Shown here: piece after piece, positions 49,000 through 62,723 of the stretch
Layout: every line of letters starts with the position of its first letter
Numbering within the stretch: position 1 is the stretch's first letter
DNA from: Pohlia nutans
Taxonomy: Eukaryota; Streptophyta; Bryopsida; Bryales; Mniaceae
Length of the DNA stretch: 64,000 nucleotides
Direction of reading: 5' to 3'
Assembly: GCA_022496805.1 (NCBI GenBank)
Contig: CM040085.1
Coordinates: 14,103,811 to 14,167,810 of the forward strand
Notes under the pieces: generated by a model
The model's input: only the letters and a program-made list of their open reading frames with translations
Told to the model about the DNA's origin: nothing
Databases searched by the model: none
Position numbers and translations under genes: made by a program

Positions 49000-50919
49000 C
49001 AACTTTTAGATGGCTATCACCATTGTTTATAGAATATTTTTTGCAAATTTTTCCCAAGAAAACTGTGAGCATTGGTTATAGCATGAAAATTACTCAATAT
49101 AAAAATGAAGACTGTATGGTATTTCCTCACGAATCTCGCAATTCATAATATGCACATGGCATTGCCTCATGAATTAGAAAAGAGAATCCAACTCTGAGAT
49201 GCTCTTTGGAAAAGGGCACTCCCTCTCTCTGTTCTAGTATGTTATGGTGTTTCCCACAAGTCAACACAATATAATCAATCAATAACACAATGTCATCGTG
49301 AATAAAGAGTCTGTTGGGAGAAGTGCTACAAAATGTGCTATCTAATAATACAATATTAGTCATTAAAAAATAAAAAAATAAAAAAGAGAGAGTATTATGA
49401 AGAGACGTAAACACATTTCTTTTGAAAAAAAACATGTATGGAAATTTGTAACTTTATTGAACATCAGTGCTTGAAGACGTCAATCTAGACTACGTCATCT
49501 GTGTTAGAGAAGAGCACTCACTCACTCACCTAAAATTGGAGTCCTTTGATTAAAAAGGAAAGAGCCGGTGTCCGCTCACCATCAATGAACAGACCTGGCA
49601 GGCTGGATGAATGCCAGTTGAACTCCCACGCACGGCACGATGAATGCCCGATGAAATGGATGAAGTAAGACAGGCAGAGGGACAATGACGTCTGGATGAG
49701 GACGGATGAATACACAAGAATCATTCATCGTGACTAAGACTAAACCAGATTAGTAACTTATTAGTAACTTATTGGTAACTTACGGGGCCGGATGAGATTA
49801 GCGGCGAGATTAACGGGCCGCTAAACTTGACTTAGCTATGAAGGCAACCAGGAAATAAAACACAGCATGGCGATGGCGATGCCTGCTGCCCCTTTTCACG
49901 GTCGACGAAGACGACGATGCGGCAACCAGTGTTGTGAAGGGAGAATCTGACGCCCGCCGCAGGAATGAAGTTTCTGAGTTAAAGGGATGGGAGCAATGTT
50001 AACGAATGAGGTTCATTGACGTACACGAGGCGGCCTTAGTTGTCTTGGATGCAGTGACGGGAGGGGATTGACGAGTTACATGCGATTTGGTGCGGTGTGA
50101 TATTTTTCCTTTTTTTTTCTTGTCACTGTATTGCGGAGGAAGACGGAGTGAGACGGGAGCAAGTAAAGACGAGAGAGAAAGAGCAGGCGTCGTCGGCGAG
50201 GAGTGCGCTATGGTGGTGACGCAGGAGTCGTCTTGAGGTGTGATTTATTGAGCAAGCGTGAGCTGGCTGCGTACGCCTCGGGAAGCGGAACAGAGAGTAC
50301 TAGTGGTGTTTCGTTTGTAGCCGTTTGTAGGTAGGTGCCTGTGTATGCTCTTTGGGAGGTGGAGTGAGTGGACGAGAGGGACATGCTGTTTTGTTAAGAA
50401 TATGAAGAGGTTTCTTTTCGGATTTGAGATCATGTGGTGTTGTTTCGATTTTATGACTAGGTAGCGAGGGTTGTTGTTCTACCGAAATAGTCGGTAAAGA
50501 GGTCTGGAAATAGGTGCTGAAGCTCTACGTCCAAGAAGATGTGAGTTCTTGACGCGGCCCGGCGCGTTAGGCTGATGTGCGTGCGGAAGCCTGGAGAAGG
50601 TAGGTCCGCTCTGACGAATCATTTGTGTGAGGGGATGAAGTGCATTCCGTGAAGTTTCTTTGAGTGATTGTATAGTATTGACAGGAAGAGGGTTCAAGTG
50701 CCGCGTGTTCCGAATGTGACTCCAATGACAGCATTATGCACATTCTTGTTGGCGGTCTTTTCTGCTATTTCTCGTAAGATGTGAGGTTAACATTGACAGG
50801 TCCTTTGTATTAGCATCTTCAGAAAGAAGATGCTCTTTCTGTATCGATCGCTAGGTGCTATGTGTAGTTCACTTGACTTGGAACGGGGTTTTAAAATGTT
50901 TATTCGAATTTTTGAGCAG
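48700..50919. other. Intergenic region and probable 5' leader of the next gene
   Basis: A (TA)n run lies at 48968-48999. GC content rises from about 49850, typical of a promoter and 5'UTR. A short ATG frame at 49868 (MAMAMPAAP) and another at 50209 are candidates for the first exon of the following gene, but neither ends with a donor in the phase needed to join 50920. Confidence 0.4.
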
Positions 50920-53900
50920 GCTACACGCTACTGAGAGGGCTGGCTCATCCGCTGGTAGCAAATATTGGAGAGACAGGCTTGCTAGAGGCTAGTGGAGCAG
51001 GAACCAAGACCAGCGAGGTTTCGGATCATTTGGACACGAGAAGCAATTGCAAGGGTAAAGATCAGGAAGCTGAGAATGGTAGCGATAACGCTGGAAATGT
51101 GCACGGTATGCAACCGAGCGAGGAGAACGTTGTCGTACCAAAAGAGATTAATCTTTCTGGCGTCTTGGATTCCTTAATGAGGTATTAGGATACTTTTTTT
51201 TAAGCTACATTACTTCGCTCACTCTTTATCTGGTACTAGGCTCGTTTGGTTTCGTCTTCGTTTCTCAGCCCTTTCTGAGCGTTACCTACGCATGTGTCAG
51301 TTATGGCCGTGTCTACGTACTTGTCCAGTGAGGAATGCCTACTACGAAAATGTACGCGAAGGTGCCAAATATTCAGTTGTTTTTGCATTCGCGTTCTGGT
51401 TGATGCTCAAACCATCGTGTTACGCTTTTTTAGTAGTACGAACATGCTTTCTCTTTTCTATTTTTAGAATCGATTATTCTGGACAGTTTGGTTTCCACAT
51501 TCAAACGGAAGTTCTTAGGATCCGCTTCTCTATGTCCATTTTATTATCTATTTTTCTTTCATATTGAAAACAGAGTGTAACATGGACAATGTGGATATTT
51601 TCTGAGTTGGTGGTGTGTTTCACGATGCTTCTTGTATTTTCCGCCTGAAACGTTTCTTCCTCGATCGATGTATCGATCAAAGACTTTTAGCCAGAATGCC
51701 GATATAGTGGTTGCATGGCAGCTGTAGAGCAGATCGTGGGGGAGTTTCCGCATTTATCTTTGCAGATATTCATATTTTTCCGGTGACTAGTGCTACGTTT
51801 CGTTCAGGTATGGTGTTGGGGGTTAGTTGTCGCTGAGGGCTTTTAGCTATGACGAAACAGTTTACTCTATACAGGAAGTAGTATGACCACCTCAGTGAAT
51901 GTTTTTCCTTGATGAGCTGGTTCCTGATAGTGATGTGGAGTACCTAGTTCCTGAGAATCTGGCAATACGACTCTGACATCTTGGGATGTGTTTTTGTGTA
52001 GAGCAGTCTTGATCCCAAAGGGGATTTTATGGGTCCCTTGGATGGATTTTCCGCACCTAATCACTCAAAGGTTATTGAGGCTTCAATGTGCTTTGCAATG
52101 ATGCAAGAAAAGATTCGGACTCAACAGTATTCTACATGGCGCATGTTTGTGGTATGGTCAATGAAAACGATTTTCCGAAACAGGCAGCTGACACTGCATT
52201 CGTTAATTTTCTCATTTCTATGAGTCTCGTGGTATATAATGTAGATAACCAAGGTTCATCTTACGTGCGTAATTGTACAGAAATAGTTCCTTGTTCTATT
52301 ATCATGCCGAGCCTCTCTTAGAAGTTTCTCTGGCAATCTTATAGACTGGTTAAATTATTTGTGCAGGAAGATTTTGAGTGGATGTGTCACAATACGTTGA
52401 GGTGCAATCAAAAGCGTAGTATCATTTGGGCTGCTGCTAATGATCTTCTACGACGAGGTAAAAAGCGCTTGGAGCAGTACGAGAGATGGGGAGAGAGCTT
52501 AGTTGCATTGAACAAGACTGGTGGATCACTTGCCAGTTTCGATTCGAAGCTTGGTGTGCCAACAAAATGTAAGTCTGAGAATGTAGATGCTAGGGATTGT
52601 CAGCTCAGTAATCCTCCGATATTGAAAGGACTGAAGATGGCTATACCCAGTAATACCACTGGCTCAGCTGAAAGTAAACCACCGTCTTCTGGAGCTGCGT
52701 CAATGTGCAAGGATGCTGCAGTCGGGAAGGATACTTGTTCGATACAGCGACCAAAAGAAGAGAAACGGGACGATCAGAAGACTAGAAGTATTACACCTTT
52801 TCTAGCACCAGTGCTGGACATTGTTTCGGAAGAAACTTCAGCTCAAAAGGATGCTATAGGAGCTAATGTTAGCAGGGAAGTGCAGGCTGTAGATAGCAGG
52901 CATAGGGTTTTAGATAGTAATCCATCAGCGGTCGGACAAGAAGACGAAGATGTTGATGTTGAGGAAGATAGAGATGTTGATTCAGACGACTATCGCGCTG
53001 AATTTGATGGTGAAGCGACTGAATCTTCAAGCTCATACGACTCGGCTGGAAGCGCATTGGAAGGTGAAGTTGGTTCTGACAGGATGCAGTCAATGTTTGA
53101 AGCTGATTCAGAATTTCGAGACGGGAACGGAGCAGGTGGACTTGTCGAAGATGATGACGGACTCCTCACTGCCGAAAGGTGTAGATCTTCCCTTCGATGC
53201 TGTAGAGGCTTAGTATAATAATTTCATGTCAATGGTATTGATCTTGATGACCAGCTGCTTGTGTATTATCAAATTCTGAACATAGAAAATCTGTTGGTAC
53301 TTTGAACAGAGGAACGAAGGCATTAGATCCAGTTTGGAAGCAGCACAGACGGGGCATAGAATGGAGGTGTCGTTGGTTGGAGCTACGAACCAAGGAAATC
53401 AAGGCTAAACTAAGCCTATATGATAAATCATTGAAGAGTTTACAGAGTGCGAAGATCTGGAAGTGGGAAGGAGAGGTTGGGGAAGGCACATCAGCTCGTA
53501 CTGTGCCAGTAAAGATATTGCGAAATCACCCTGTCATTCATCGGAAGCATCGAAGGAGGCCTGAGGATGCTGAAGGAGACCTTGGTTTGGGAAGACATCC
53601 TGTGTTCTCACGATATGGTACTAAAGGAGAGTCTGAAAGTTGTTTTTTATGTGGACGTAGTGGTTTAGCAGCTCTCACAAGTCTGAGCAGTGTTCATGTG
53701 CAACATGCTAGTTGTGTACTATCACGACAAACAGTTATGAAATATACTTTGACGAACTTTTACAGTGTAGTCTGTCTGTAAAATCTTTGATATGGTTCAT
53801 GTAAAATTTGATCACAATTCATGTGGGTGTACAGTTCTACTAGTTAGCTCTGGTATTTAATATTGAGCTTGGGATGCTTGTCGTGTTTGATCGCTGAGCT

Positions 53901-55902
53901 CACATCTCACATAGTGTTTACTCAAGTTAAGATACTTGCAAATTAGGTTGCCTACAATTGTGAGTGTAGTCCGTTTGTAATACGTACTATACGTTGGTGA
54001 TTCGGCTGGTCACAGTAACTGTTGAAATTGATCAGACAAAGAAAGTGGCTTTTCATAGACTTATTTTCTTTATCCCATGTTGCAGAGAAAAGGAAGACTC
54101 CGCGGAAATCGGATGATGGATTAGCTCAAGAGAAGGTGGATAGCCAGCAGGATCAACAGACAGAATTTGAGAGTGTGTCTCTAACCTTGGTTCTTCTGCA
54201 TATTTATTTACAGTGGGTTTTCTCATTATTTTAGTCTTGTCTTATTTGGTAGTTGCAAGTACAAAGATGTTAATATTGTACTTTGCCAGGCATGGTTTTA
54301 AAAAGTCTGTTCTCGCTGTTTGGCATAGCCGACCCGCTCCCAGATAATCTGATGAAGGACATGTAGCTAGTGGTTATTCCTGTATGTTTGTGTTGGGGTC
54401 TTCTTTGTGATCGTCTTCCTCTTATTGTGACATCTTTTACCTTTCTCAACTTGAAAAATCACTCTGCTGGTTGTTTTGTTCACGCTTTTCTAAATCTGCA
54501 CTGATTGTACACTGAACCAGAAACCATTTTTGAGAAAGTACATGTGAAGCAGCAACCGGCTGCTGACAGTGTGATTGTGGAGGAAGATTCCCTGGAGCTC
54601 CTTCTGTGGCAAATTGAAGCACTGCAGGCTCGTGTCCACAAGCTACAGAATACGCTGAGAAAAGGAGCAGGTCTAAGGAGAGCGTCCACTCAAGCTGTAC
54701 CACGGGGAGGAACCCCATCATCCTCAAGTGCAGGCATGGGAAGATCGGGCTCAGGGTCTGCACGACGCAGGACCTCAGACTATGACATCAATGACATAGT
54801 TATGCCTGTGAACGTGGGTAGCAGTACTGTTCAAGAAGTTCGTCATTTGAATATTGAGACACCAGGATGGAGGCACGTAGAAGATGCAACGCAGGGCAAT
54901 GTTGGGCAAGCATCATCCAATGATGCAACGCAGGGCAATGCTGGGCAAGAATCATCCAGTGCTGAGGTAGGAGAAGCATCACACTGGTGGTCTTATTTAT
55001 ATTCAACTTGTTGGGGAAAAATAATCATTGTTATCGAGTGTGCCCTTTAATTCCAGAAAGGGTTCCGTCCCTGCAAAAGTACTGCTTGAATGTATTTTCG
55101 TTCATTTTTTGAGGATGATATCAGAAGGTGATGGCCTAGCCCATTTTCTAATTTATACAGTTTGCTAGTTGAAGGAGACTAAGGAGACACTGATCTAACT
55201 GATTTTCTCTACTGGATAATGTGTTGCCATGTTAAAAGCATTTTCTTTTCGGGGAGAGCTTTGTTTGAGTTTGAAGTACAGTAGCATTGGTAAGTGAGTC
55301 ATCCTGAATTTGTATGTTTACAGGAGATAGAAGATGAGGATTATGAAAGGCGACACGCTCGAATGGAGGCGTTGGAACGGCAGCAACAGAGCATGCTCCC
55401 TCAAAAGAGAAATGCTGGTGAAACGCGTACAGTTGGGAAAGGGAATTTGGGAATGGGGAAAAGTGGTGCAAAGATGGCTGGCGAAGGCAGCCCAAGCTTG
55501 GCTCTCCCTAGTGGCCCATTGTCTACAGAGAATGTGCCGAAGAAACAGCGGTCCAATCGGAATACCGGTCGCAGACAATTTATATCGCCTCCATTAGCTC
55601 CTGCTGCACCAGCAAGTTCTTCAGCTGCTGCACAAGCCGGTTCTTCAGCTGTACAAGCCAGTTCTTCAGCTGCACAAGCCAGCTCTTCAGCTCCACAAGC
55701 CAGCTCTTCAGCTCCACAAGCCAGCTCTTCAGCTCCACAAGCCAGCTCTTCAGCTGCACAAGCCAGTTCTTCAGCTGCCCAAGCAAGTTCCTCAGATACA
55801 CAAAGAAAGTCTCTAGAGGATGTGGCTGTGGAACCAGATATAGGTCCCTCAGGTCTTGAAAGTGGTGATCCTCCAACTACACAGAGCATGGACGAGGACT
55901 AG
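50920..55902 (+). CDS. Conserved plant nuclear protein, 5' end unresolved
   Basis: Exons: 50920-51181, 52007-52070, 52367-53178, 53310-53617, 54086-54172, 54521-54966, 55324-55902, all phase-consistent, giving 851 residues from the first supported exon. Landmarks: LDPKGDFMGPLDGF (exon 52007); DFEWMCHNTLRCNQKRSIIW and a coiled stretch KKRLEQYERWGESL; an acidic Asp/Glu-rich section near 52940-53000; the basic helix IEWRCRWLELRTKEIKAKL; RPEDAEGDLGLGRHP; and LELLLWQIEALQARVHKLQ. This order matches an uncharacterised plant-specific family of nuclear proteins that I recognise by its blocks, not by a name. The last exon has a 7-residue repeat. The first exon is missing: the exon at 50920 begins in phase 1, so an upstream ATG exon is required, unless translation starts internally. 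Confidence 0.8.
54884..54961 (+). repeat. 39 bp tandem duplication within an exon
   Basis: Two adjacent 39 bp units encode DATQGNVGQASSN and DATQGNAGQESSS. The reading frame is kept, so protein length varies by 13 residues per unit. Confidence 0.85.
55632..55800 (+). repeat. 21 bp coding minisatellite (QASSSAP units)
   Basis: Eight in-frame 21 bp units encode QAGSSAV, QASSSAA, three QASSSAP, two QASSSAA and QASSSDT. The Ala/Ser/Gln-rich tract is probably disordered. The central three units are nearly identical, suggesting recent slippage. Confidence 0.9.
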
Positions 55903-56611
55903 AATGGACGGGAACCGGGGTGGGTGCAAAATTTGGAAGTTATCATTTTTGTGGCCAAATTGGTCAAAGCACGTTTAGTTCAGCATGGTCCTGTGGGCCT
56001 CTCGTATTTGATGGAAGCTCTCTCCATGAATGTTGTGAAACAGTACATAGTGCACTTGGATACGTTGGTCAAATTTGTACGATTTTGTACAAAGCTCTGC
56101 CTAAGTTTCGCCTGCATTGACCTGTCCCCTCGCATTTCTCTTGCCTTCTTCCACCACGCATCATTGAGGTGTATACCTCGAAGTCAAGTTTTTCTCTACA
56201 GTTCAGGATGCGAAAATCGTTGCAGTTTTGGAGGAGTACTGTCAAATATAAGGTACGTTCACTTCAGGCTGGTTGTCCATCACTTTCTTTCTGCCCTGAA
56301 CTGAAGCTTGTTTTGCGGTGGTCAGTGTTTTGCCTTGGTTTACCCCTACACGAAATTGAAGCAAAATAGAGAAACTTGTTGTCATTGCCATCGCCGGTTC
56401 ATCGGCTCATTGATGATGGTTTTTCAATTCAGTCGGAACAGCTTAACAGAAAATGTTTTATTCGAAATGATTGTACTCTTCCATTTAACCCTAATTTGTT
56501 CACACCGGTCAATAGCACTGACCTGAGGGCCACGTCAGATTGCACGAGTTGAAGCAACTGGTTTGAGATAACAAGCTTAAATTTTGGCAACTTTGTGTTT
56601 GATTGTTTTAA

Positions 56612-57180
56612 CCCCTAACTGCCTGAGCGTCCATTTTTTGGACGATGTACAGATTTCATCCATAATTTCTCATCCGCCATGCACTTTTACCAGTGTGGAA
56701 TTTTTACTGTAGATTCTATGGGAAGTTAGCTTCATGCATATGTGATCCGATTAGAAAGGGGATGATTTGTGAAATTTTTATGCCTCATTTCATGTTGTAG
56801 TGATTCAGCCAAAATTTTGAAGATTTCAGTGTAAAAGTGCTCTAAAGAAAGTCAACTCATAAAATTAAGCAACCAAAAAATCTCCAAAAATCACTACACT
56901 TAGAGTATTACATTTCAACCAATCACAATGAATTTCATCCGTAGATTGTCAATATCTTATTTGTAATTGAATTACAAAATAATTTTGAATTTCACGTTTC
57001 AAATTTTATACAAAATTATTGGTAATAGCAATCATAGATCTAACCGTATGGATAGAATCTAAAATTCATAATGTACAACTTTTATTCATATATCAAGTTC
57101 AAAATATCCCTCTCGGTTGCATTTTATAATGCATCTTTGCAAAACTGCCGAATTTGGAGAGGGCTCTAGGCATTTAGGGG
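56612..57180. mobile_element. TTAA-flanked MITE, family A copy 4
   Basis: A 569 bp copy starting CCCCTAACTGCC and ending GGCATTTAGGGG, flanked by TTAA (56608-56611 and 57181-57184). It is closest to the copy at 6757-7325, which shares the GCC/GGC subterminal variant. It lies about 700 bp beyond the stop codon of the preceding gene. Confidence 0.88.
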
Positions 57181-57184
57181 TTAA

Positions 57185-60100
57185 GCAATGGTGCCATTTT
57201 TACCATGCTACATAGATACCTATGGCACTTTTTCATGCTCATTCTTGGTGTTTGAACTTGTATACAATTGACATTGAACAAAATGTTACTTAACATTCAG
57301 TACACTGTAGTGCGTGTGTTGCTAATTCCCGTAGCACACACTATTTTGCTAAATCTCAAAATTGGTGAGGGCTGAAATTTTTATGAATGGCTAGAATCTT
57401 CATATCATGCTAATTTTACATCATAATGATATTTAATATCACCACTAATTTCCCACACCCACTGTAAACCCTCCCTCACTAAATGGGATAATCAGTGTAG
57501 CCTTCATGGGCTCTCCCTTTTCTTCATACATTCTGCACATCACCTTGGGACTCCACCTATACATATAGCTACTAATGAAGTCATGTTGGATGTGGAATAG
57601 GCTGCACCATCTACTGTAGAGCCAAGCCAAAGCCATTGCATGCTACTAAATGTTACGAACAACACATGATTTTTGCATTAATTAAGGTGTAGGGTTTCAA
57701 GTCTCATTAATATGCCAAATGACCCTAAGTACTCCTTTACACAGCTCTAAGTATTAAGTATTTATATCCTTGAGTTGTTTTCCAAAATGAAGAGTCTATT
57801 GAAGAATGATAATAATGGCACATGCCCCATAATCTTAATCTTCTTGTGTTGTTTATTTGTTACATAATGTTTTTATGAACTAAATCAATATAAAGGTCAC
57901 TTTAGATGAGGTCCAAAAACAAGTTGAGCCAAAAATTACACTACTAGATACCAATTTTTGACCAAAGTCTTTAAATGAAGAGCCGAAATTGAAAGAGCCA
58001 AATCAATTCCTATTTGGCATCCTGATAGCATTCAAAATGATGACAAATTCTTGGGTGTGAAAAAAAAAAAACACACCCCTAAAAAGACACAAGTTTTTGG
58101 ATATGATCCAACTATTAGATGTCATACATAAGGGGGTGTTTGCTTGTGATGAGATTTATATGTGTTAGAATCTTGTAATCTACGCTCACAATCGCGAGAC
58201 TCTCATTAGAATAGTTGCCCTTTTACACATGAATTGAAACCGTGAGGTTCAGTTCAAGGAGAGAGGGGCTACATTCTTGCTCCAAAATTCATTGTAAAAG
58301 CTGTTTGCAAAATTTTGCACAAAAATTAGACAAAAATTGGATCAAATACTTGCACTTTGACACCTGCTATAGTAGATTTTTGGATCAATTTTTTCTTGAC
58401 CTAGGGCCTTAATCTAAAATAGTCCTAAAATTCACAATGTAAGAACTTTTTATATTTCACTATTGATGTAATATGGTTACTATCCTATGTGCATGTCATA
58501 TATAATATTAATTAATTGCATTTTGTACCAAAAGTGATACATGTCATCATCTGATTGGTTATAATAGCTTAAAATGGGATATGGAAATTGAATTTTGACA
58601 AAAATAAAATAAAATGTTGAATTTGACTTGTGTTTACGATGTTAGATTTCTTTAGAGTCTTATTGATACTTTTAAGAAATTATAATGTAAAAATTTATAT
58701 AATATTGAGTATTATATGAACAATGTAACTTTAAATTATAATTCTTTTGTAGTTGTCTAGGAAGAAGGGGGGTTTAGATTACTAATTCATGAAAGTGATT
58801 TAAGAATTCTAACATCACCTACTAGAAGATCAAACGTGTCTCTCAACCTCTAGAGAATCTTATTGTTGATGAATAATCTAACTTTCAAGAATCCTAAAGA
58901 ACATTAGGTAAGTAGGATTTAAAAAAGCATGTATTAGAGTTATCCGTAAAGTGAGAATCGAATAGCATGTTTGCCACAGAGTGTTTTCAATCTTGATATA
59001 GAATTTTCTGACACACTCACACAAGCCACCAAGCTCCTTCCTTTGGGGGAGTATGAGGTTGGTGTGGGGGTACGTGGAGATTCGTCCGTGGGAACTCAAG
59101 TTAGGTTTGCGGGAGCTTCTCTTGCATTGGAGAGGTTCAACGTTCAAATCTCTCTGACAACGCAATGCGTTGTGATTAGTCAAAAAAAGGGGCCAAAACT
59201 CATTTTTGCTGCCTTTCAAGCTAAAATACCAATTCTGCCTTGTCTTTCTTCTTGTAGAATTTTTTTGCTCGACTTTACGGATAAATCTATTATATTAAAA
59301 ATAAATTTTGCATTGATTGGCTTTGAAATTTGGAATCATCAAAAGCATTTTGAATGTTTGTATTTGCATTACCATCTATCTAAAATCTAGCTACATCTTG
59401 CCAAGAATGAAGATATTTATCATGAGCATGTACAATGTTTGAAAATCGTGATTATTGTTGATTTATGATGCACTTATGTTTGGCACTTTGAAAATTCATA
59501 ACTTATAAGTGCACTAAACTTAGTAAGTGCTATGGATCGCATGTCATTGAGTTCATATAGATAAGTCACTCTCACTTATAAAATTCCCAATAATTATTTG
59601 TGAGTATGTTCTTGGCATGAAAGATTGCAATGGAGAGGTTGGTTGATATGGTCATTGTTGGAACCTCTTCAGTTTCATTTTTGAAAACTTAACCCAAATT
59701 TTATTTAACTTTGAAGTCACACACCCTCCAAAATCTTTGAATCCAACGGTATGATCTTACCAAGGTTTACCAACACTTTTTTGATTAATCTATGCTTGCA
59801 TTTATATTGTTGAATAATATTAATAGTAACCCTAATTTAAACAAAGAGAGTATTTTATTTTTAAATCACCAAAAATTTGTGGTTTCTTCAAAACAAGGCT
59901 TGGTGGTAAAGGGTTAAGGTAGAAGATTCTATTTGGGGTGTGATATTTAGAAGATGTATATAGTTGTGGAAGATCTTTAGATATAAGAGCCAAATCTATT
60001 TAAATTTTTTTTGATTCCCATGTATAAATCTCTTATACAATTCCAAAGTGAGGTTATAGACCATTGTACCCCATTTCCATTCAAGAGATGAGTGACTATA

Positions 60101-61296
60101 AACATTTAGCCAAGTCATGTTTACATCACATGCTAATATGTCCAACAAAGTGTAAATTGATGAGTTGTTGATAACAAGGTCAATATAGGAGACGAGATCA
60201 GATCCCTTATGGTTTTAGTATCCTTTACCTTATTATAAAAGTTGGCGATTTGATTATGAAGCTACAACTCCAAATTGTGTCCAAAGAAATAAAAAGATGT
60301 AGTTTCTAACCAACTTAGCAGATTGTCAATCGATTAGAGACCATTTTGTTATTACAACAATGAGCTTGAACTATGCAATTCATTTAATCCAATCTAGAGA
60401 TATCAACGACATATATTTATACAACTAGGTTAGTTCGTGGTGGAGTTTAGCATGGCAGTTCTAGCGACATAACTATCTTCATGAGCGTGCTTGTGTGCAC
60501 AATTATCATTATATAATAACTAGGTTGGTTCATGCCACAGTCCTATGCGACAAGCACTGCTTTTGCATCTGTATGCATGGTCTTTGTTATTCAGTACCCG
60601 ACCATCAGGATTGGCATCTCATGGCGAAGAATTTGTTTTTGGAAAAATCCTTTTCAACAAATGCCAAACTCTACGAATATTTTTTCAAGATTCTCTTTTT
60701 CACCACACAAAATAGAGTTTTTTTGAAAAAGAATAGTTTCCTAAAGATTCGGGTCTCTCTTCTCATAATTATTTTTCTGCCGATCCTGAGGACCGACTAC
60801 AATATAGTAGAGAAAATAGAATGGGACCACATCACCAAATTGATATGACATAGAACACGTAGTGATTGATCCTATTCGGATTTATACTCATGTTTCACTA
60901 TCTATCATGCGACGACATAATGCAAGTGTCAAGGTCATTGCCAGACAGAAGAAAAGTAAACACGGGCCATTGAACAGCTGCCCTTGACAGCTCTGACTTG
61001 AATGCAAAATCTGCACCTCTTCTCAGGTATACTAAACTTAGATTACTTGCTACCTGCAGTGATTTATTTTTTTGAGCAATAATAGAGTTTTCCGCAAACT
61101 CAATGCCACTTACAGCCTCAGTTTTATTGGTATTTTGGGAAACGTAAATTGAGTGAGGTTCATTAATTAGCAAAAAAACATAGCATGCGCTGGATGAGTC
61201 GGTGGTGGAGATAGAAGCATTGATTTGGATTTGGCAGAAGCATGAAGCTAATTCGGGGACATCATAGGCGGAGTCAAAGCTTGGGGCTCTCTGAAT
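57185..61296. other. AT-rich intergenic region
   Basis: No gene could be supported. About 59550-59913 is related to 12110-12512 and ends GGTAAAGGG next to TTAA (59914-59917). The open frame at 58971-59390 has no recognisable motif and probably arises by chance. Confidence 0.5.
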
Positions 61297-61300
61297 TAAC

Positions 61301-61677
61301 CCTTAAATGTCAATAGGGCCTGGGCGGGGCAGCCCGGAAGGTATCTAAATTTTCGGAGGGAGAGAAAAACAAAAAAAAAAACAAAAAAAATGAAAAACGG
61401 CTCTGTTGGCCACTGCTGGCCAGCACTGTAGCACTGCGGCACTTTTCAAGAAACGACCTCAACTGCCCCAACCTCAACTCCTGTTCATTTTGATAACTTT
61501 GATTGCTTGCCAATGTTTCCACAATCTCCCAAATGAGGCGCAAATTTAGAATCTAGATTGCTTTTTCAGTAGCTTTCCAACGCACCAATCCTTGCTTGAT
61601 TTGGTTGAGAAAATCCACTTTTTTCTTCATTATTCTCTCATAAATAAGCCCATGGGGCTTACTTTGACGTTTAAGGG
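61301..61677. mobile_element. TTAA-flanked MITE, family G
   Basis: A 377 bp element with ends CCCTTAAATGTCAA and TTGACGTTTAAGGG, flanked by TTAA at 61297-61300 and 61678-61681. It has a GC-richer interior than family A and an unrelated body. Confidence 0.8.
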
Positions 61678-61974
61678 TTAACTAAAATTGGTTGGATCAA
61701 GAAAACTAAGGGTCTAAAGTTTTTAGGCACCATTTTTGGAGCCTTGAAACTTCACACCTCCAGTTTTTTAAAAGCAACTGACATGTCTACTTTTATTGGG
61801 TTCTCAACCATAGTTTTCACAAACTTTGGTCCAGTCACCCCTCTTTTACAAACTTTGCGGATAACTCTAATTTGTTAGAAAGTATAGTTATCCTTAAAGT
61901 CACGTTGAGTTTGAATAAGATACTATGAATTTTGCTTTAATATACTCTTATTTGTTCCTTCCACATAATTAAAA

Positions 61975-62073
61975 CACTAGTAAAAAAGGTGGCATTATTG
62001 AGGGGGCATGTGGTGCCCAATTCCACGAATGCACAATGATTTTCCCCGGGGAGCGTCACCTTTTCTACTAGTG
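61975..62073. mobile_element. CACTA-type MITE, copy 3
   Basis: A 99 bp element starting CACTAGTAAAAAAGGTGGCA and ending CACCTTTTCTACTAGTG. Flanks are AAA and ACA, an imperfect 3 bp duplication. Confidence 0.7.
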
Positions 62074-62156
62074 ACAGGTATGGAAGAGTTTGGTGGTCTA
62101 TCATTATTAAGTGTGTAAGAGCTTGGTGGTCTCTAAACTCAAAGAAAACTCCTTAA

Positions 62157-62723
62157 CTCCTAAATGCCTAAAGCCTTCTCCAAATTCAGCAGTTTTGCAA
62201 AGATGCATTATAAAATGTAATTAAGAGGGATATTTTGAACTTGATATATGAATAAAAGTTGTACATTATGCATTTTTGATCTATCCATACAATTGGATTT
62301 GCGATTGCTATCACCAATAATTTTGTATAAAATTTGAAACGTGAAATTCAAAATTATTTTGTAATTCAATTACGAATAAGATATTGACAATCTACAAATG
62401 AAATTTGTTGTGATTAGTTGAAATGTAATACTCTAAGTGTAGTGATTTTTGAAGATTTTTTGGTTGCTTAATTTTATGAGTTGACTTTTTTAAGAGCACT
62501 TTTACACTGAAATCTTCAAAATTTTGGGTGAATCACTACAACATGAAATGAGGCATAGAATTTTCACAAATCGTCCTCTTTTTAATCGGATCACATATGC
62601 ATGAAGCTAACTTCCGATAAAATCTATAGTAAAAATCCGCATTGCAAAAAGTGCATGACAAATGAAAAAATATGGATGAAATAAGTACATCGTCCAAAAA
62701 ATGGATGCTCATGCAGTTAAGGG
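62157..62723. mobile_element. TTAA-flanked MITE, family A copy 5 (inverted)
   Basis: A 567 bp copy in the same orientation as 38299-38867, beginning CTCCTAAATGCC and ending GCAGTTAAGGG. Flanked by TTAA at 62153-62156 and 62724-62727. Confidence 0.8.

Noticed and set aside
50209..50235. Short ATG frame as first exon of the 50.9-55.9 kb gene
   Set aside because: It stops after eight codons and offers no donor in the required phase.
58971..59390. A 139-residue open frame
   Set aside because: No recognisable motif, AT-driven second half, and no splice or promoter context; probably chance.
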